Source: Candidatus Brevefilum sp. (GTDB lineage: Bacteria > Chloroflexota > Anaerolineae > Anaerolineales > Anaerolineaceae). From it: DNA of 17,994 nucleotides. The position numbers were made by a program, and so were the translations under genes. The notes beneath the pieces were generated by a model, which made no database searches, was not told the origin of the DNA, and saw nothing but the letters and a program-made list of their open reading frames with translations. The first letter of the stretch is position 1; every line of letters starts with the position of its first letter. Positions 7,238 to 14,725 of this stretch are shown in pieces. The DNA is taken from NCBI GenBank assembly GCA_007135845.1, contig SLIC01000258.1, forward strand, positions 1-17,994, written 5' to 3'.

Positions 7238-7292
7238 ATGTATGGTCTTACCTCGTCTTATGTGGTAATATGCTTGCGAGGTAATCATACAT
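7238..7292 (+). promoter_or_regulatory. Long inverted repeat burying the ribosome site and start codon
   Basis: ATGTATG (7238-7244) pairs with CATACAT (7286-7292), and TTACCTCG (7248-7255) pairs with CGAGGTAA (7277-7284). This makes 15 perfect base pairs with a 3x1 internal loop and a 21-base apical loop. The right arm contains the GAGGT ribosome site and the first two bases of the ATG at 7291. As RNA it would block translation of the next gene. As DNA it could be a two-half-site operator. No T-run follows, so it is not a terminator. Confidence 0.6.
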
Positions 7293-7671
7293 GGACAATA
7301 AAATCACCATCATCGAAGGCCCAACGCCGAATTTTGACTCCATTGAAACCGACTTTATCATGGGCATCAATGGGTGGACAGCTGGTTTAACCGAGGGACC
7401 CTACCTTTACGACACTGCACGAACAACACTGCGGACGTTCAATGGCGAAGCCCTGCTTGAACGGTGTCACACCGCCTGGTCGCATAATGTCACCATGTTT
7501 CTGGAATATAAAGATCCGATTGGTTTGAAGAGAGAAGTCCCAATTGTGGCTGCTCGATCAGTAGATTCAGAAGATGGAGACCTGATCATCCTGTGGGTCA
7601 GGCGTGATCCTGAAGAATATGAAGAAATCGAAGACGATATCGATTTTGATGACATGGATTCTGATTGGTAG
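7291..7671 (+). CDS. Hypothetical 126-aa acidic-tailed protein
   Basis: I do not recognise this family. The 126-aa product has no signal peptide or membrane helix and should be cytoplasmic. A mixed alpha/beta core (residues 1-104) includes the segment FIMGINGWTAGLTEGPYLYD (22-41) and a strand-like end DLIILWVRRD. The last 21 residues (106-126) are almost entirely Asp and Glu with Tyr/Ile/Phe/Met between, ending DSDW. The GAGGT ribosome site is well placed, 8 bases from the ATG, but lies in a strong inverted repeat that would hide it. A clear terminator follows 21 bases after the stop. It lies 114 bases after the repeat-protein gene, but no terminator separates them, so a shared transcript is possible. 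Confidence 0.7.
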   Translation: MDNKITIIEGPTPNFDSIETDFIMGINGWTAGLTEGPYLYDTARTTLRTFNGEALLERCHTAWSHNVTMFLEYKDPIGLKREVPIVAARSVDSEDGDLIILWVRRDPEEYEEIEDDIDFDDMDSDW

Positions 7672-7691
7672 CGCCCGATAAAGTTAATAGC

Positions 7692-7719
7692 AAAGCGCCT
7701 GGTATACAGGCGCTTTTTT
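7692..7719 (+). terminator. Rho-independent terminator, possibly two-sided
   Basis: AAAGCGCCTG/CAGGCGCTTT, a 10-bp stem with loop GTATA, followed by more T. It ends the 126-aa gene. Read on the minus strand it lies 16 bases after the tRNA 3' end and could also stop that transcript, though the T-run there is only three. Confidence 0.88.
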
Positions 7720-7734
7720 ATTTCTTCAGATCGA

Positions 7735-7808
7735 TGCTCCAGGAGGGACTCGAACCCCCAACCTAGGCGTTAGGAGTGCCTTGCTCTTTCCAGTTGAGCT
7801 ACTGGAGC
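7735..7808 (-). tRNA. tRNA-Arg (anticodon CCT)
   Basis: A full cloverleaf is readable on the minus strand: acceptor GCTCCAG/CTGGAGC, D stem GCTC/GAGC with loop AACTGGAAA, anticodon stem AGGCA/CGCCT with loop CTCCTAA (anticodon CCT), five-base variable loop, and T stem GGGGG/CCCTC with loop TTCGAGT. The discriminator is A at 7735 and no CCA is encoded. Position 31-39 is an A-C mismatch in an otherwise sound anticodon stem. It reads AGG codons. It lies 23 bases after the LysM/M23 gene on the same strand, so it may be processed from that transcript. Confidence 0.93.
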
Positions 7809-7831
7809 TATGCAAATGATTATATCACAGA

Positions 7832-8926
7832 TCAAGGTAGAACGGTCCACGGATTGATGAACCCACCCAGGTACCTGACCTCAAAATGTAAGTGAGGACC
7901 TGTTGAGTTACCGGTCGATCCAGCCCGACCGATTATATTTCCCTGGATAACATTGGCACCACAGCGGACATTGATTGCATTAAGGTGCGCATAAACAGTG
8001 TGGTAACCGTTCATATGGTCAATCATGACCACATTACCATAACCATTGGGGTGCCATCCTGCATACACCACCACACCGGAGTCAGCTGCATAAATGGGTG
8101 CACCGGTGGCTGCCGCAATATCAATCGCCAAATGTCCAGACCAAAAATCATTTCCGGACAGAAAACGGTTGTCCGTTGGCCACGAAAACCATCCACCGCC
8201 GTAGACAACCGGTGAGCTGATTTCACACCCGCTTGGCAGTGATGCAGTACCAGACCGGCCAACCGCGTAAGTCGGGACTACCCATTGTTGAAATTCACGA
8301 CGTCCTCCAGGTACCATCACGAGTTCACCGGGTTCTATTTCAGGATTGGTCAAATCTAGATTATTGCCTGCCCAATTAAGAATGTCATCTGCGGTTGCTT
8401 TAAAGCTGAAGGCAACACCATCCAGCGTGTCTCCATCCTTCCATTCATAAAGGATACCGTTGGTGGGAGGGATGCGCAGTACCTGGCCAATATTCAACGA
8501 GTGTGGGTCATCTCGCAGAACAGCAAAATTGGACCACAGCAGCGTTTCAGGTGAAATATTGAATTTCTGGGCGATACTGAACACGGCATCACCAGCCAAT
8601 ACTTCATACTCAATTGGTTGGCTGCGCGGACGGGTTGGCGCAATGGTCCGTGTTTCTGGTACCCGTACCAAATATGCAGTATCCTGTTCAACGACAAAAT
8701 AAGGCATATTTGTCAGTGTTTCTTCGGACACATCCGCGGCAGGATCAAATTCAAACGAAAGCGCCTCGCCATTACGTTCGGCAAGTTCCTGGGCAAGGAT
8801 CGGCTGCCAGTAAAGGACCGAGATCAAGATAGCAACCATTCCCACGGTCAATACCCAGGAAAGCCATAATTGCCATCTTTGTTTTTCCACGGAAGATTTA
8901 TTTTCTTCGTTTGTTTGGTTAGTCAA
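7832..8926 (-). CDS. LysM-LysM-M23 cell-wall metallopeptidase
   Basis: Predicted peptidoglycan endopeptidase or NlpD/EnvC-like wall-remodelling factor. The 364-aa protein has a short charged N-terminus, one membrane helix (about residues 21-40), then two LysM domains (about 107-153 with YEVLAGDAVFSIAQKF, and 158-206 with YEWKDGDTLDGVA). The C-terminal M23 domain (about 245-360) has SGHLAIDIA (His265, Asp269), YAHLN (His314) and PHLHFEV (His345, His347), so all zinc ligands are present. The start is TTG: a GAGGTGATT ribosome site lies at the right distance, and the ATG further up runs straight into TGA. It lies 38 bases after rho on the same strand and 23 bases before the tRNA. Confidence 0.92.
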   Translation of the reverse strand: MTNQTNEENKSSVEKQRWQLWLSWVLTVGMVAILISVLYWQPILAQELAERNGEALSFEFDPAADVSEETLTNMPYFVVEQDTAYLVRVPETRTIAPTRPRSQPIEYEVLAGDAVFSIAQKFNISPETLLWSNFAVLRDDPHSLNIGQVLRIPPTNGILYEWKDGDTLDGVAFSFKATADDILNWAGNNLDLTNPEIEPGELVMVPGGRREFQQWVVPTYAVGRSGTASLPSGCEISSPVVYGGGWFSWPTDNRFLSGNDFWSGHLAIDIAAATGAPIYAADSGVVVYAGWHPNGYGNVVMIDHMNGYHTVYAHLNAINVRCGANVIQGNIIGRAGSTGNSTGPHLHFEVRYLGGFINPWTVLP

Positions 8927-8964
8927 AAAGAATCACCTCATTTACATGACTTAGCGCAAAAAGG

Positions 8965-10239
8965 CTAAAAATCACCATTCAGGTTTTCAAGAAAATCCAT
9001 ATTATTCTTAGCCCGCATTAGCTGTTGGATCACGGCTTCCGTTGCCACAGCTGGATCCATCCCCGAACCCTGGGGTGCATTGCCGACCATCTGCAAATAC
9101 ATCCGCCGCATTAACCAGGCACGCTTCAAGATATCAGGGCCCAGCAGTAAATCTTCACGGCGGGTTGATGATCTTTCAATATCGATTGCGGGGAAGGTTC
9201 GCCGTTCCTGCAACCGACGTGAAAGATGCAGTTCCATATTACCCGTTCCTTTGAATTCTTCAAAGACCACATCATCCAGACGTGATCCTGTGTCAACCAG
9301 GGCTGTGGCGATGATCGATAGTGAACCACCTTCCTCAAGGTTGCGAGCGGCACCAAAGAAACGCTTAGGCGGATAGAGGGCAGAGGGATCTAAACCACCA
9401 GAAAGAGTCCGTCCAGATGGGTTTACGACCAGGTTGTAGGCACGTGCTAACCGTGTCAATGAGTCCATTAATATGACCACATCATGGCCGGATTCTACCA
9501 ATCGCTTCGATCGTTCCAAAGCAATTTCAGCCATTCGCACATGTGCAGAGACTGGTTCATCAAATGTTGATGCCACAACCTCGGCTTCAACAGATCGATC
9601 CATATCCGTTACTTCTTCTGGGCGCTCACCAATCAGCGACATAATTTGCCGGACTTCGGGATGGTTTATAAATATCCCATTGGCAATCTCTTTTAGAATT
9701 GTCGTTTTACCAGCTTTAGGTGGTGAAACAATCATCCCGCGCTGCCCACGTCCAATAGGTGCAATCAGATCGATCATCCTGGTTGAAAGGACCATGGGGT
9801 CAGTTTCTAAATTAAATCGTTTGTCAGGGAAAATGGGGGTTAATTTCTCAAATCTTGGCCGTAGGCGGGCATCTTCAGGCGTTAACCCGTTAACATATTC
9901 GACTTTTAATAAGCCGTAATGTCGTTCAGATTCTCTCGGTGGGCGGACATGGCCAATGACCATGTCGCCTGAACGTAACTCATATCGCCGTAATTGCGCT
10001 TGGGAAACATAAACATCCTCGCTCCCAATCCGGTAATCTTGCCTGAGAAAACCAATTCCCTCGTTCATAATCTCAAGGATTCCACCACGAATCTCTAAAC
10101 CTTCAGCTTCTCCCCAAGCCTTGGAGATCTGTAATATCAGGCTCTCCTTTTTATGGCGTTGCGGGCGCGGAATGTTCAGATCATGGGCGATGGTACGCAA
10201 TTCTTCCAGTGACTTCTTCTCTAAAGATAATAGGTCCAT
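8965..10239 (-). CDS. rho: Transcription termination factor Rho
   Basis: Hexameric RNA-dependent ATPase that terminates transcription. At 424 aa it is close to the E. coli length (419), with no large insertion in the N-terminal domain. Visible in order are the Rho N-terminal helix bundle (1-45, SLEELRTIAHDLNIP), the cold-shock-like primary RNA-binding domain (50-120, GGILEIM-x-x-G-x-GFLR), Walker A PPKAGKTT (173-180), IGERPEEVTDM (203-213) with the catalytic Glu, Walker B VVILMDSLTR (254-263), and the secondary-site R-loop region FKGTGNMELHLSRRL (329-343) with ERSSTRR. The ribosome site is weak and purine-rich. A 300-500-base leader-like region lies upstream. It is first in a run with the LysM/M23 gene and tRNA-Arg. 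Confidence 0.97.
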   Translation of the reverse strand: MDLLSLEKKSLEELRTIAHDLNIPRPQRHKKESLILQISKAWGEAEGLEIRGGILEIMNEGIGFLRQDYRIGSEDVYVSQAQLRRYELRSGDMVIGHVRPPRESERHYGLLKVEYVNGLTPEDARLRPRFEKLTPIFPDKRFNLETDPMVLSTRMIDLIAPIGRGQRGMIVSPPKAGKTTILKEIANGIFINHPEVRQIMSLIGERPEEVTDMDRSVEAEVVASTFDEPVSAHVRMAEIALERSKRLVESGHDVVILMDSLTRLARAYNLVVNPSGRTLSGGLDPSALYPPKRFFGAARNLEEGGSLSIIATALVDTGSRLDDVVFEEFKGTGNMELHLSRRLQERRTFPAIDIERSSTRREDLLLGPDILKRAWLMRRMYLQMVGNAPQGSGMDPAVATEAVIQQLMRAKNNMDFLENLNGDF

Positions 10240-10297
10240 AGTTCAGCTTTTCTCTTCTTTTAATAAAAATTTTTGTTAGTTTACATGGTAATTTACG

Positions 10298-10338
10298 TTT
10301 ACCCGTCTCTCAACCACCCAAAGAGAGATTTAGGTAAA
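10298..10338 (-). promoter_or_regulatory. Stem-loop in the predicted rho leader
   Basis: TTTACC (10298-10303) pairs with GGTAAA (10333-10338), and TCTCTC (10306-10311) pairs with GAGAGA (10323-10328). This gives 12 base pairs with a 2x4 internal loop and an 11-base apical loop. It lies 59 bases upstream of the rho start. It could be an RNA leader hairpin or a DNA dyad; which one depends on where rho transcription starts. Confidence 0.35.
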
Positions 10339-10741
10339 GGAAATGCTTCTGTAGTTTAAAAATAATTTATACGGTAATTTAACAAGTGGTCATCCCATAC
10401 ATTATCCCACAAATGTCGTGCTGTATTTTGGCAGGCTGTGCCGTTCTCTTAGTTATGGACATGCGGGAAACAATCTTCCGGTCAATGGCCGAGACGATAG
10501 GATCATGTTATGTTTCGGCTATTAAATATCTGGGTAGCGAGATAATTATATCAGACTTTAAAAACCCTCGCAAGTTAATATGGATTACTAAAATAAAACG
10601 AAAATTATATTCTATCCTTTATAATACTAGGATTTTTCCACCGGTCAAGGCTTTTCTAACAAAAACATCATGGGCATAACCAGGAAATTCCTCAGATGAT
10701 GTCTAAATTGGTAATCAAGTGTTTTATATAGGCTGCTATGC

Positions 10742-10747
10742 TATAAT
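10742..10747 (+). promoter_or_regulatory. Candidate -10 box of ftsK
   Basis: A perfect TATAAT 36 bases before the ATG. No convincing -35 stands 16-18 bases upstream, so this is suggestive only. Confidence 0.4.
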
Positions 10748-10782
10748 CCATACCATAATTATGCATTTTTTAGGAGTTGGGC

Positions 10783-13032
10783 ATGCCACGCCGAAAAACC
10801 AAAAGATCAAAGGCTCAACAGCGCAGAAAACCAAAATCAACGCCGAAACAGAAGGAACCGCTTCTTTCAGGAGTCTCACCCCAAAGACGCATTGATATTT
10901 TTGGGGTCATTTTCCTCTTAATCGGCACTCTGACACTGATCAGCCTTTTCACTCAAACAAGCGGCAGTGCAACGGCTTGGTGGGTGAGAACTCTCAGCAC
11001 CGTCATGGGATGGGGTGTTTTTATCTTACCGCTGGCGTTAATACTCATGGGTGCCTGGCTGCTCTTCAGAAATATCGAAAAATTTCCTTACCTAACAACC
11101 GAACGCACTGTGGGGATCCTCCTGCTCTTTATCAACCTGACAGCCTGGTTCCACCTCATCATCGATGGTGGTTTCCCTGAAGCCGAAATTGGTATTGGCG
11201 GGGGTTACATTGGCGCCTTTATCAAGCTTGGTTTTGTCAGAACGCTGGGATCACCTGGAACCATTGTGGCATTGATCGCCTGGTTATTAATCTGCCTGAT
11301 CCTCACCCTGGATCTTTCCATGGCAAATATTATCAATTGGTGGGGTGAGGTTCTCAAACTGCTGGGCAACAAAATCAAACAGGGTTTTACCAACTTAAAG
11401 TCCTCTATCCATGACCGTCGACAAGCCCAAAAAATCGAAGCATCACCCGAGATGGATCAACCCAATCCCGTCTCAGCCCAAGAAACGCAACTAGCAGAAA
11501 AAACTGCCGCCAATAACAGCGTAATCCAATCAAAGGACGACCCACACATAGAAGAACCAGTCTGGGTTCTCCCAGACCCCAATGAAATCCTTGACCCGGC
11601 CATCGAGCCGCCGGATGATGCAGAAAACGATCAGCATCGTGCCCGGGTTATTGAAGAAACCCTCCGTTCATTCGGAGCACCTGCCCGCGTCGTTGATATC
11701 CGCCGGGGACCAACGGTCACCATGTTTGGTGTTGAACCTGATTTTGTCCCTTCAAGGAATGGTAAAACCCGCGTTCGGGTATCAAAGATCACGGCCCTCT
11801 CAGATGATCTGGCCCTGGCACTGGCTGCCGCCCGGATTCGCATCCAGGCACCAGTGCCTGGCAAGGGCTACATCGGCATTGAGGTCCCTAATCGTCACGT
11901 TACCCTGGTTTCCCTCCAGGAGGTGATGAGCAGCCCAGCCTACCAAAACCTCAATTCTCCGTTGAAAATCTCATTGGGCAAGGATGTTTCTGGCAACCCG
12001 GTAGCAGCTGACCTGACAGCAATGCCCCACTTGCTCATCGCTGGCACAACGGGTGCTGGAAAATCCGTGTGCATCAACGATATACTGACCTGCTTCCTTC
12101 TGAATAAAACGCCGGATGAACTGCGTCTGGTGCTGGTTGATCCCAAGCGCGTCGAACTAACAGGGTATAACGGGATTCCTCATCTTTTATCGCCGGTGAT
12201 TGTCGAAGCAGAACATGTAGTCGGTGCCTTACAGTGGATGATGCGTGAAATGGAAAACCGGTATCGCATGTTTTCCGAAACAGGCACCCGCAATATCGCC
12301 GACTATAATTTTCAACGTGAGAAAAACCAGGCAAAAAAGTTGCCGTACCTCCTGGTCGTAATTGATGAACTTTCTGACCTGATGATGCTGGCACCAGATG
12401 AGACCGAGCGGGCAATTACCCGCCTAGCACAGCTGGCCCGTGCAACAGGGATTCACCTCATCATTGCCACCCAACGCCCTTCTACCGATATCCTCACCGG
12501 TTTGATCAAGGCAAACTTCCCTGCCCGAATCGCTTTTGCGGTTGCTTCTTCCGTAGACAGCCGCGTGATTCTTGATCAACCCGGTGCTGAGCGTCTCTTA
12601 GGTCGTGGAGATATGCTCTTCCAAGCACCAGATGCCCCCGCTCCCGTCCGCATTCAAAGCGTCTTTGTTTCTGACAAAGAAATTAACCGCCTGACCGCAT
12701 ATTGGCGCAGGTTCACGGTTTCAGGGCGTGCCCCAGAGCGCCCTGACCAATCTGCAGCATTTCATTCCACCCAGGGTGTCCCCTTAAAACAAGTCCCTTT
12801 GTGGGAAGAAGGAAAAACTGAAGACCTGGATTCTAAATTTGAGGAAGCTGTTGAAATTGTCATGGAAGAAGGACAAGCTTCTGTATCTATGTTACAGCGT
12901 AAAATGCGGATCGGCTATACCCGCGCTGCCCGCATCATTGACACAATGGCAGAAAAGGGCATCATCAGCGAGCCCGATCCTAAAACCCAGATCCGGATTG
13001 TGCTCAAAGAACAATCGTCCAATGATATCTGA
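10783..13032 (+). CDS. ftsK: DNA translocase FtsK/SpoIIIE
   Basis: Septal motor that pumps chromosome ends into daughter cells at division. I use the ATG at 10783 (749 aa): AGGAG at 10772-10776 lies 6 bases before it, whereas the TTG at 10777 directly abuts the ribosome site. A basic N-terminus is followed by about four membrane helices (near residues 38-58, 75-95, 108-128, 158-178). A P/E/Q-rich linker of only about 90 residues makes it SpoIIIE-like. The motor has an alpha domain (about 285-360), GTTGAGKS Walker A (421-428), LLVVIDELSDLMM Walker B (523-535) and ATQRPSTDILTG. The C-terminal gamma winged helix (about 684-735, RIGYTRAARIIDTM) reads KOPS/SRS-type DNA sites in the family. Confidence 0.96.
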   Translation: MPRRKTKRSKAQQRRKPKSTPKQKEPLLSGVSPQRRIDIFGVIFLLIGTLTLISLFTQTSGSATAWWVRTLSTVMGWGVFILPLALILMGAWLLFRNIEKFPYLTTERTVGILLLFINLTAWFHLIIDGGFPEAEIGIGGGYIGAFIKLGFVRTLGSPGTIVALIAWLLICLILTLDLSMANIINWWGEVLKLLGNKIKQGFTNLKSSIHDRRQAQKIEASPEMDQPNPVSAQETQLAEKTAANNSVIQSKDDPHIEEPVWVLPDPNEILDPAIEPPDDAENDQHRARVIEETLRSFGAPARVVDIRRGPTVTMFGVEPDFVPSRNGKTRVRVSKITALSDDLALALAAARIRIQAPVPGKGYIGIEVPNRHVTLVSLQEVMSSPAYQNLNSPLKISLGKDVSGNPVAADLTAMPHLLIAGTTGAGKSVCINDILTCFLLNKTPDELRLVLVDPKRVELTGYNGIPHLLSPVIVEAEHVVGALQWMMREMENRYRMFSETGTRNIADYNFQREKNQAKKLPYLLVVIDELSDLMMLAPDETERAITRLAQLARATGIHLIIATQRPSTDILTGLIKANFPARIAFAVASSVDSRVILDQPGAERLLGRGDMLFQAPDAPAPVRIQSVFVSDKEINRLTAYWRRFTVSGRAPERPDQSAAFHSTQGVPLKQVPLWEEGKTEDLDSKFEEAVEIVMEEGQASVSMLQRKMRIGYTRAARIIDTMAEKGIISEPDPKTQIRIVLKEQSSNDI

Positions 13033-13084
13033 TCAAGCTATCAAGCATCGTAAGATTTAGTTTTCAAGTGAGGATCAAATTAAA

Positions 13085-13112
13085 TTGACAATTACCACCG
13101 AACCGGTACAAT
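13085..13112 (+). promoter_or_regulatory. Upstream promoter P1 of the S1 gene
   Basis: Consensus TTGACA at 13085-13090, a 16-base spacer and TACAAT at 13107-13112. The transcription start is expected near 13119, about 105 bases before the start codon at 13224. Confidence 0.65.
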
Positions 13113-13138
13113 AGAAAGGCTGATTATTACCAATGTAT

Positions 13139-13157
13139 CTAAACAATGCATGTTTAG
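13139..13157 (+). promoter_or_regulatory. Dyad between the two S1 promoters
   Basis: CTAAACA-ATGCA-TGTTTAG, a perfect 7-bp inverted repeat four bases before the P2 -35 box. It would be in the P1 leader RNA and could also be a protein site controlling P2. No T-run follows. Confidence 0.4.
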
Positions 13158-13160
13158 GGG

Positions 13161-13189
13161 TTGTCAAGTTCTTAAATTACCCTTATAAT
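13161..13189 (+). promoter_or_regulatory. Downstream promoter P2 of the S1 gene
   Basis: TTGTCA at 13161-13166, a 17-base spacer and a perfect TATAAT at 13184-13189. The start is expected near 13196, leaving a short leader of about 28 bases with GGAG at about 13208. Confidence 0.7.
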
Positions 13190-13223
13190 CAGTGAGAAAT
13201 TAAAACTTGGAGTAACTTATTCT

Positions 13224-14672
13224 ATGGAACAAAATGAAGTCGTAAAAACATCGGGGGAAGAAGAAAGTCAGGATCAACCCATCAGCAAGATGGAAGCCTT
13301 ATTAGCCGAAGAAGGAATGACAATTGACTTTCCAAAACGCGGGGAAATCCGCACAGGCACCATTGCCAGCATCAGTGAAGGACAAATCCTGGTGAGTGTT
13401 GGCGCCAAGTCAGAAGGCATTCTGGCTGGCAAAGAATTGGATGCCATTGATGAGGATGTTCGTAAGTCATTTAATGTCGGAGATGAAATCACCGTTTACA
13501 TCATAACGCCGGAAGATTCAAACGGTAATTTAATTCTCTCCTACACCCGGGCACTTGAAGAAGAAAACTGGCAAACCGCTGAGAAATTGTTGGAATCTGA
13601 TGATTCCTTCACTTCAAAAATTGAAGGTTTTAACAAGGGCGGTCTGTTGGTTTCCTTGGGGACCATTCGTGGCTTTGTACCTGCCTCTCAGATTGGTTTA
13701 GGTCGCCGGCTGACAATAACCGGTAACTCACCTGAAGATCGCTACAGCGAAATGGTCGGTGAGGAGATAGAGGTTTGTGTGATTGAGGTGGACCGCGAAC
13801 GGCGTCGCTTGATCCTTTCAGAGAGGGCAGCCAGCAGCGAAACCCGTGATTCAATTAAAGAACGCGTAATTGGCGATCTTGAGGAAGGTGAAATTCGCAC
13901 CGGCCGTGTCACCAGCCTGGCTGACTTTGGCGCATTTGTCAACATAAGCGGCGCAGATGGGCTCGTTCATCTTTCTGAACTTTCCTGGGAACATGTCAAC
14001 CACCCCAGTGAGATTCTGGAAGTCGGACAGGAAATTAAAGTCAAAGTGATCAGCATTGATCCAGATCGAAAGCGCATTGGGCTTTCAATCAGGCGGCTTC
14101 AGGATGATCCCTGGGAAGAGCAAATCGAAGAATTAACCGAAGGACAACTCGTTGAAGCCAAGATTACCCGCTTGACGAATTTTGGTGCTTTTGCGCGATT
14201 GCAAATGGAAAATGATGATGTTGACCTTGAAGGTTTGATTCATATTTCCGAGATCAGCGAAAACCGCATTGAGCATCCCAAAGAACTCTTGAAAGAAGGC
14301 GATGTGCTTACCTTGCGGATTATCAAAATCGAGGAAGACACACACCGAATTGGCTTGAGCATGCGCCGAGTTGATTCAGCCGCATACACTGACCTTGACT
14401 GGAAAACCATGACTCAAGGATTTGACCTGGAAGAACTCTCTTCTGATGATGATGAACAAGCTGAAGAAGCACCGGAATCCCTATCCGAAGCTGAGGTTGA
14501 AGCCGTAACCGATGAGGAAACTGAACCGGTTGATCAAATCGTCACCGAAGCAGACCAGGAATCAGAAGATGCGCCAGTAGAAGTTTCAGTTGAAGAAACT
14601 GAAGATACAGCATCGATTGAAACTGAAGAAGAAATTTCAGAAGAAGAAGCTGAAACGCCCACAGAAGATTAA
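13224..14672 (+). CDS. rpsA: Ribosomal protein S1-like, four S1 domains and acidic tail
   Basis: RNA-binding protein that helps the 30S subunit capture mRNA. The 482-aa product has four S1/OB domains at about residues 37-108, 125-199, 219-291 and 304-382. Domains 3 and 4 carry the best motif (ADFGAFV-x-I-x-G-x-x-GLVHLSE; TNFGAFARL then GLIHISE). Domain 2 has the KGGLLV-x-L-x-x-x-RGFVPASQI form typical of S1 proteins. E. coli S1 has six domains; four is usual in Gram-positive-type and Chloroflexi proteins. From about residue 395 to the end there is no Lys or Arg, and Asp/Glu make up roughly half of the residues. Two good promoters precede it; the GGAG ribosome site is rather far (about 11 bases) from the ATG. 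Confidence 0.92.
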   Translation: MEQNEVVKTSGEEESQDQPISKMEALLAEEGMTIDFPKRGEIRTGTIASISEGQILVSVGAKSEGILAGKELDAIDEDVRKSFNVGDEITVYIITPEDSNGNLILSYTRALEEENWQTAEKLLESDDSFTSKIEGFNKGGLLVSLGTIRGFVPASQIGLGRRLTITGNSPEDRYSEMVGEEIEVCVIEVDRERRRLILSERAASSETRDSIKERVIGDLEEGEIRTGRVTSLADFGAFVNISGADGLVHLSELSWEHVNHPSEILEVGQEIKVKVISIDPDRKRIGLSIRRLQDDPWEEQIEELTEGQLVEAKITRLTNFGAFARLQMENDDVDLEGLIHISEISENRIEHPKELLKEGDVLTLRIIKIEEDTHRIGLSMRRVDSAAYTDLDWKTMTQGFDLEELSSDDDEQAEEAPESLSEAEVEAVTDEETEPVDQIVTEADQESEDAPVEVSVEETEDTASIETEEEISEEEAETPTED

Positions 14673-14686
14673 TTCATAACCAATAG

Positions 14687-14712
14687 TGGCGCACCGGACT
14701 TTCGGTGCGCCA
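14687..14712 (+). terminator. GC-rich hairpin after the S1 gene, no T-run
   Basis: TGGCGCACCG/CGGTGCGCCA, a perfect 10-bp stem with a six-base loop, 15 bases after the S1 stop. No T-run follows on either strand, so it may be a weak or factor-assisted terminator, or a 3'-end stabiliser. It ends 13 bases before the dipeptidase ATG. Confidence 0.5.
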
Positions 14713-14725
14713 ACCATTTAATAAT

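Larger units (their letters stand above)
10240..10776. other. Divergent intergenic region between rho and ftsK
   Basis: No gene is convincing here. A GTG-started 97-codon frame at 10386-10679 lacks a ribosome site and has random-looking composition. Visible structure: a two-part dyad at 10298-10338 in the rho leader, the 9-base direct repeat GGTAATTTA at 10287 and 10373, and TATAAT at 10742 followed by the palindrome CATAATTATG at 10754-10763 before ftsK. About 400 bases remain unexplained. Confidence 0.45.

Noticed and set aside
10610..10640. ATCCT-N10-AGGAT followed by TTTTT as a terminator.
   Set aside because: Only a 5-bp AT-rich stem with a long loop and no gene upstream on that strand to terminate.
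10386..10679. A 97-codon GTG-started plus-strand frame between rho and ftsK.
   Set aside because: No ribosome site, irregular composition, many rare-looking ATA/TTA codons and no recognisable motif; probably chance in AT-rich spacer.
10777..10779. TTG as the start of ftsK.
   Set aside because: It directly follows the AGGAG ribosome site with no spacer; the ATG at 10783 is correctly spaced.
14705..14707. GTG as the start of the M19 dipeptidase.
   Set aside because: It lies inside a strong hairpin, and the family N-terminus begins at the ATG at 14726.
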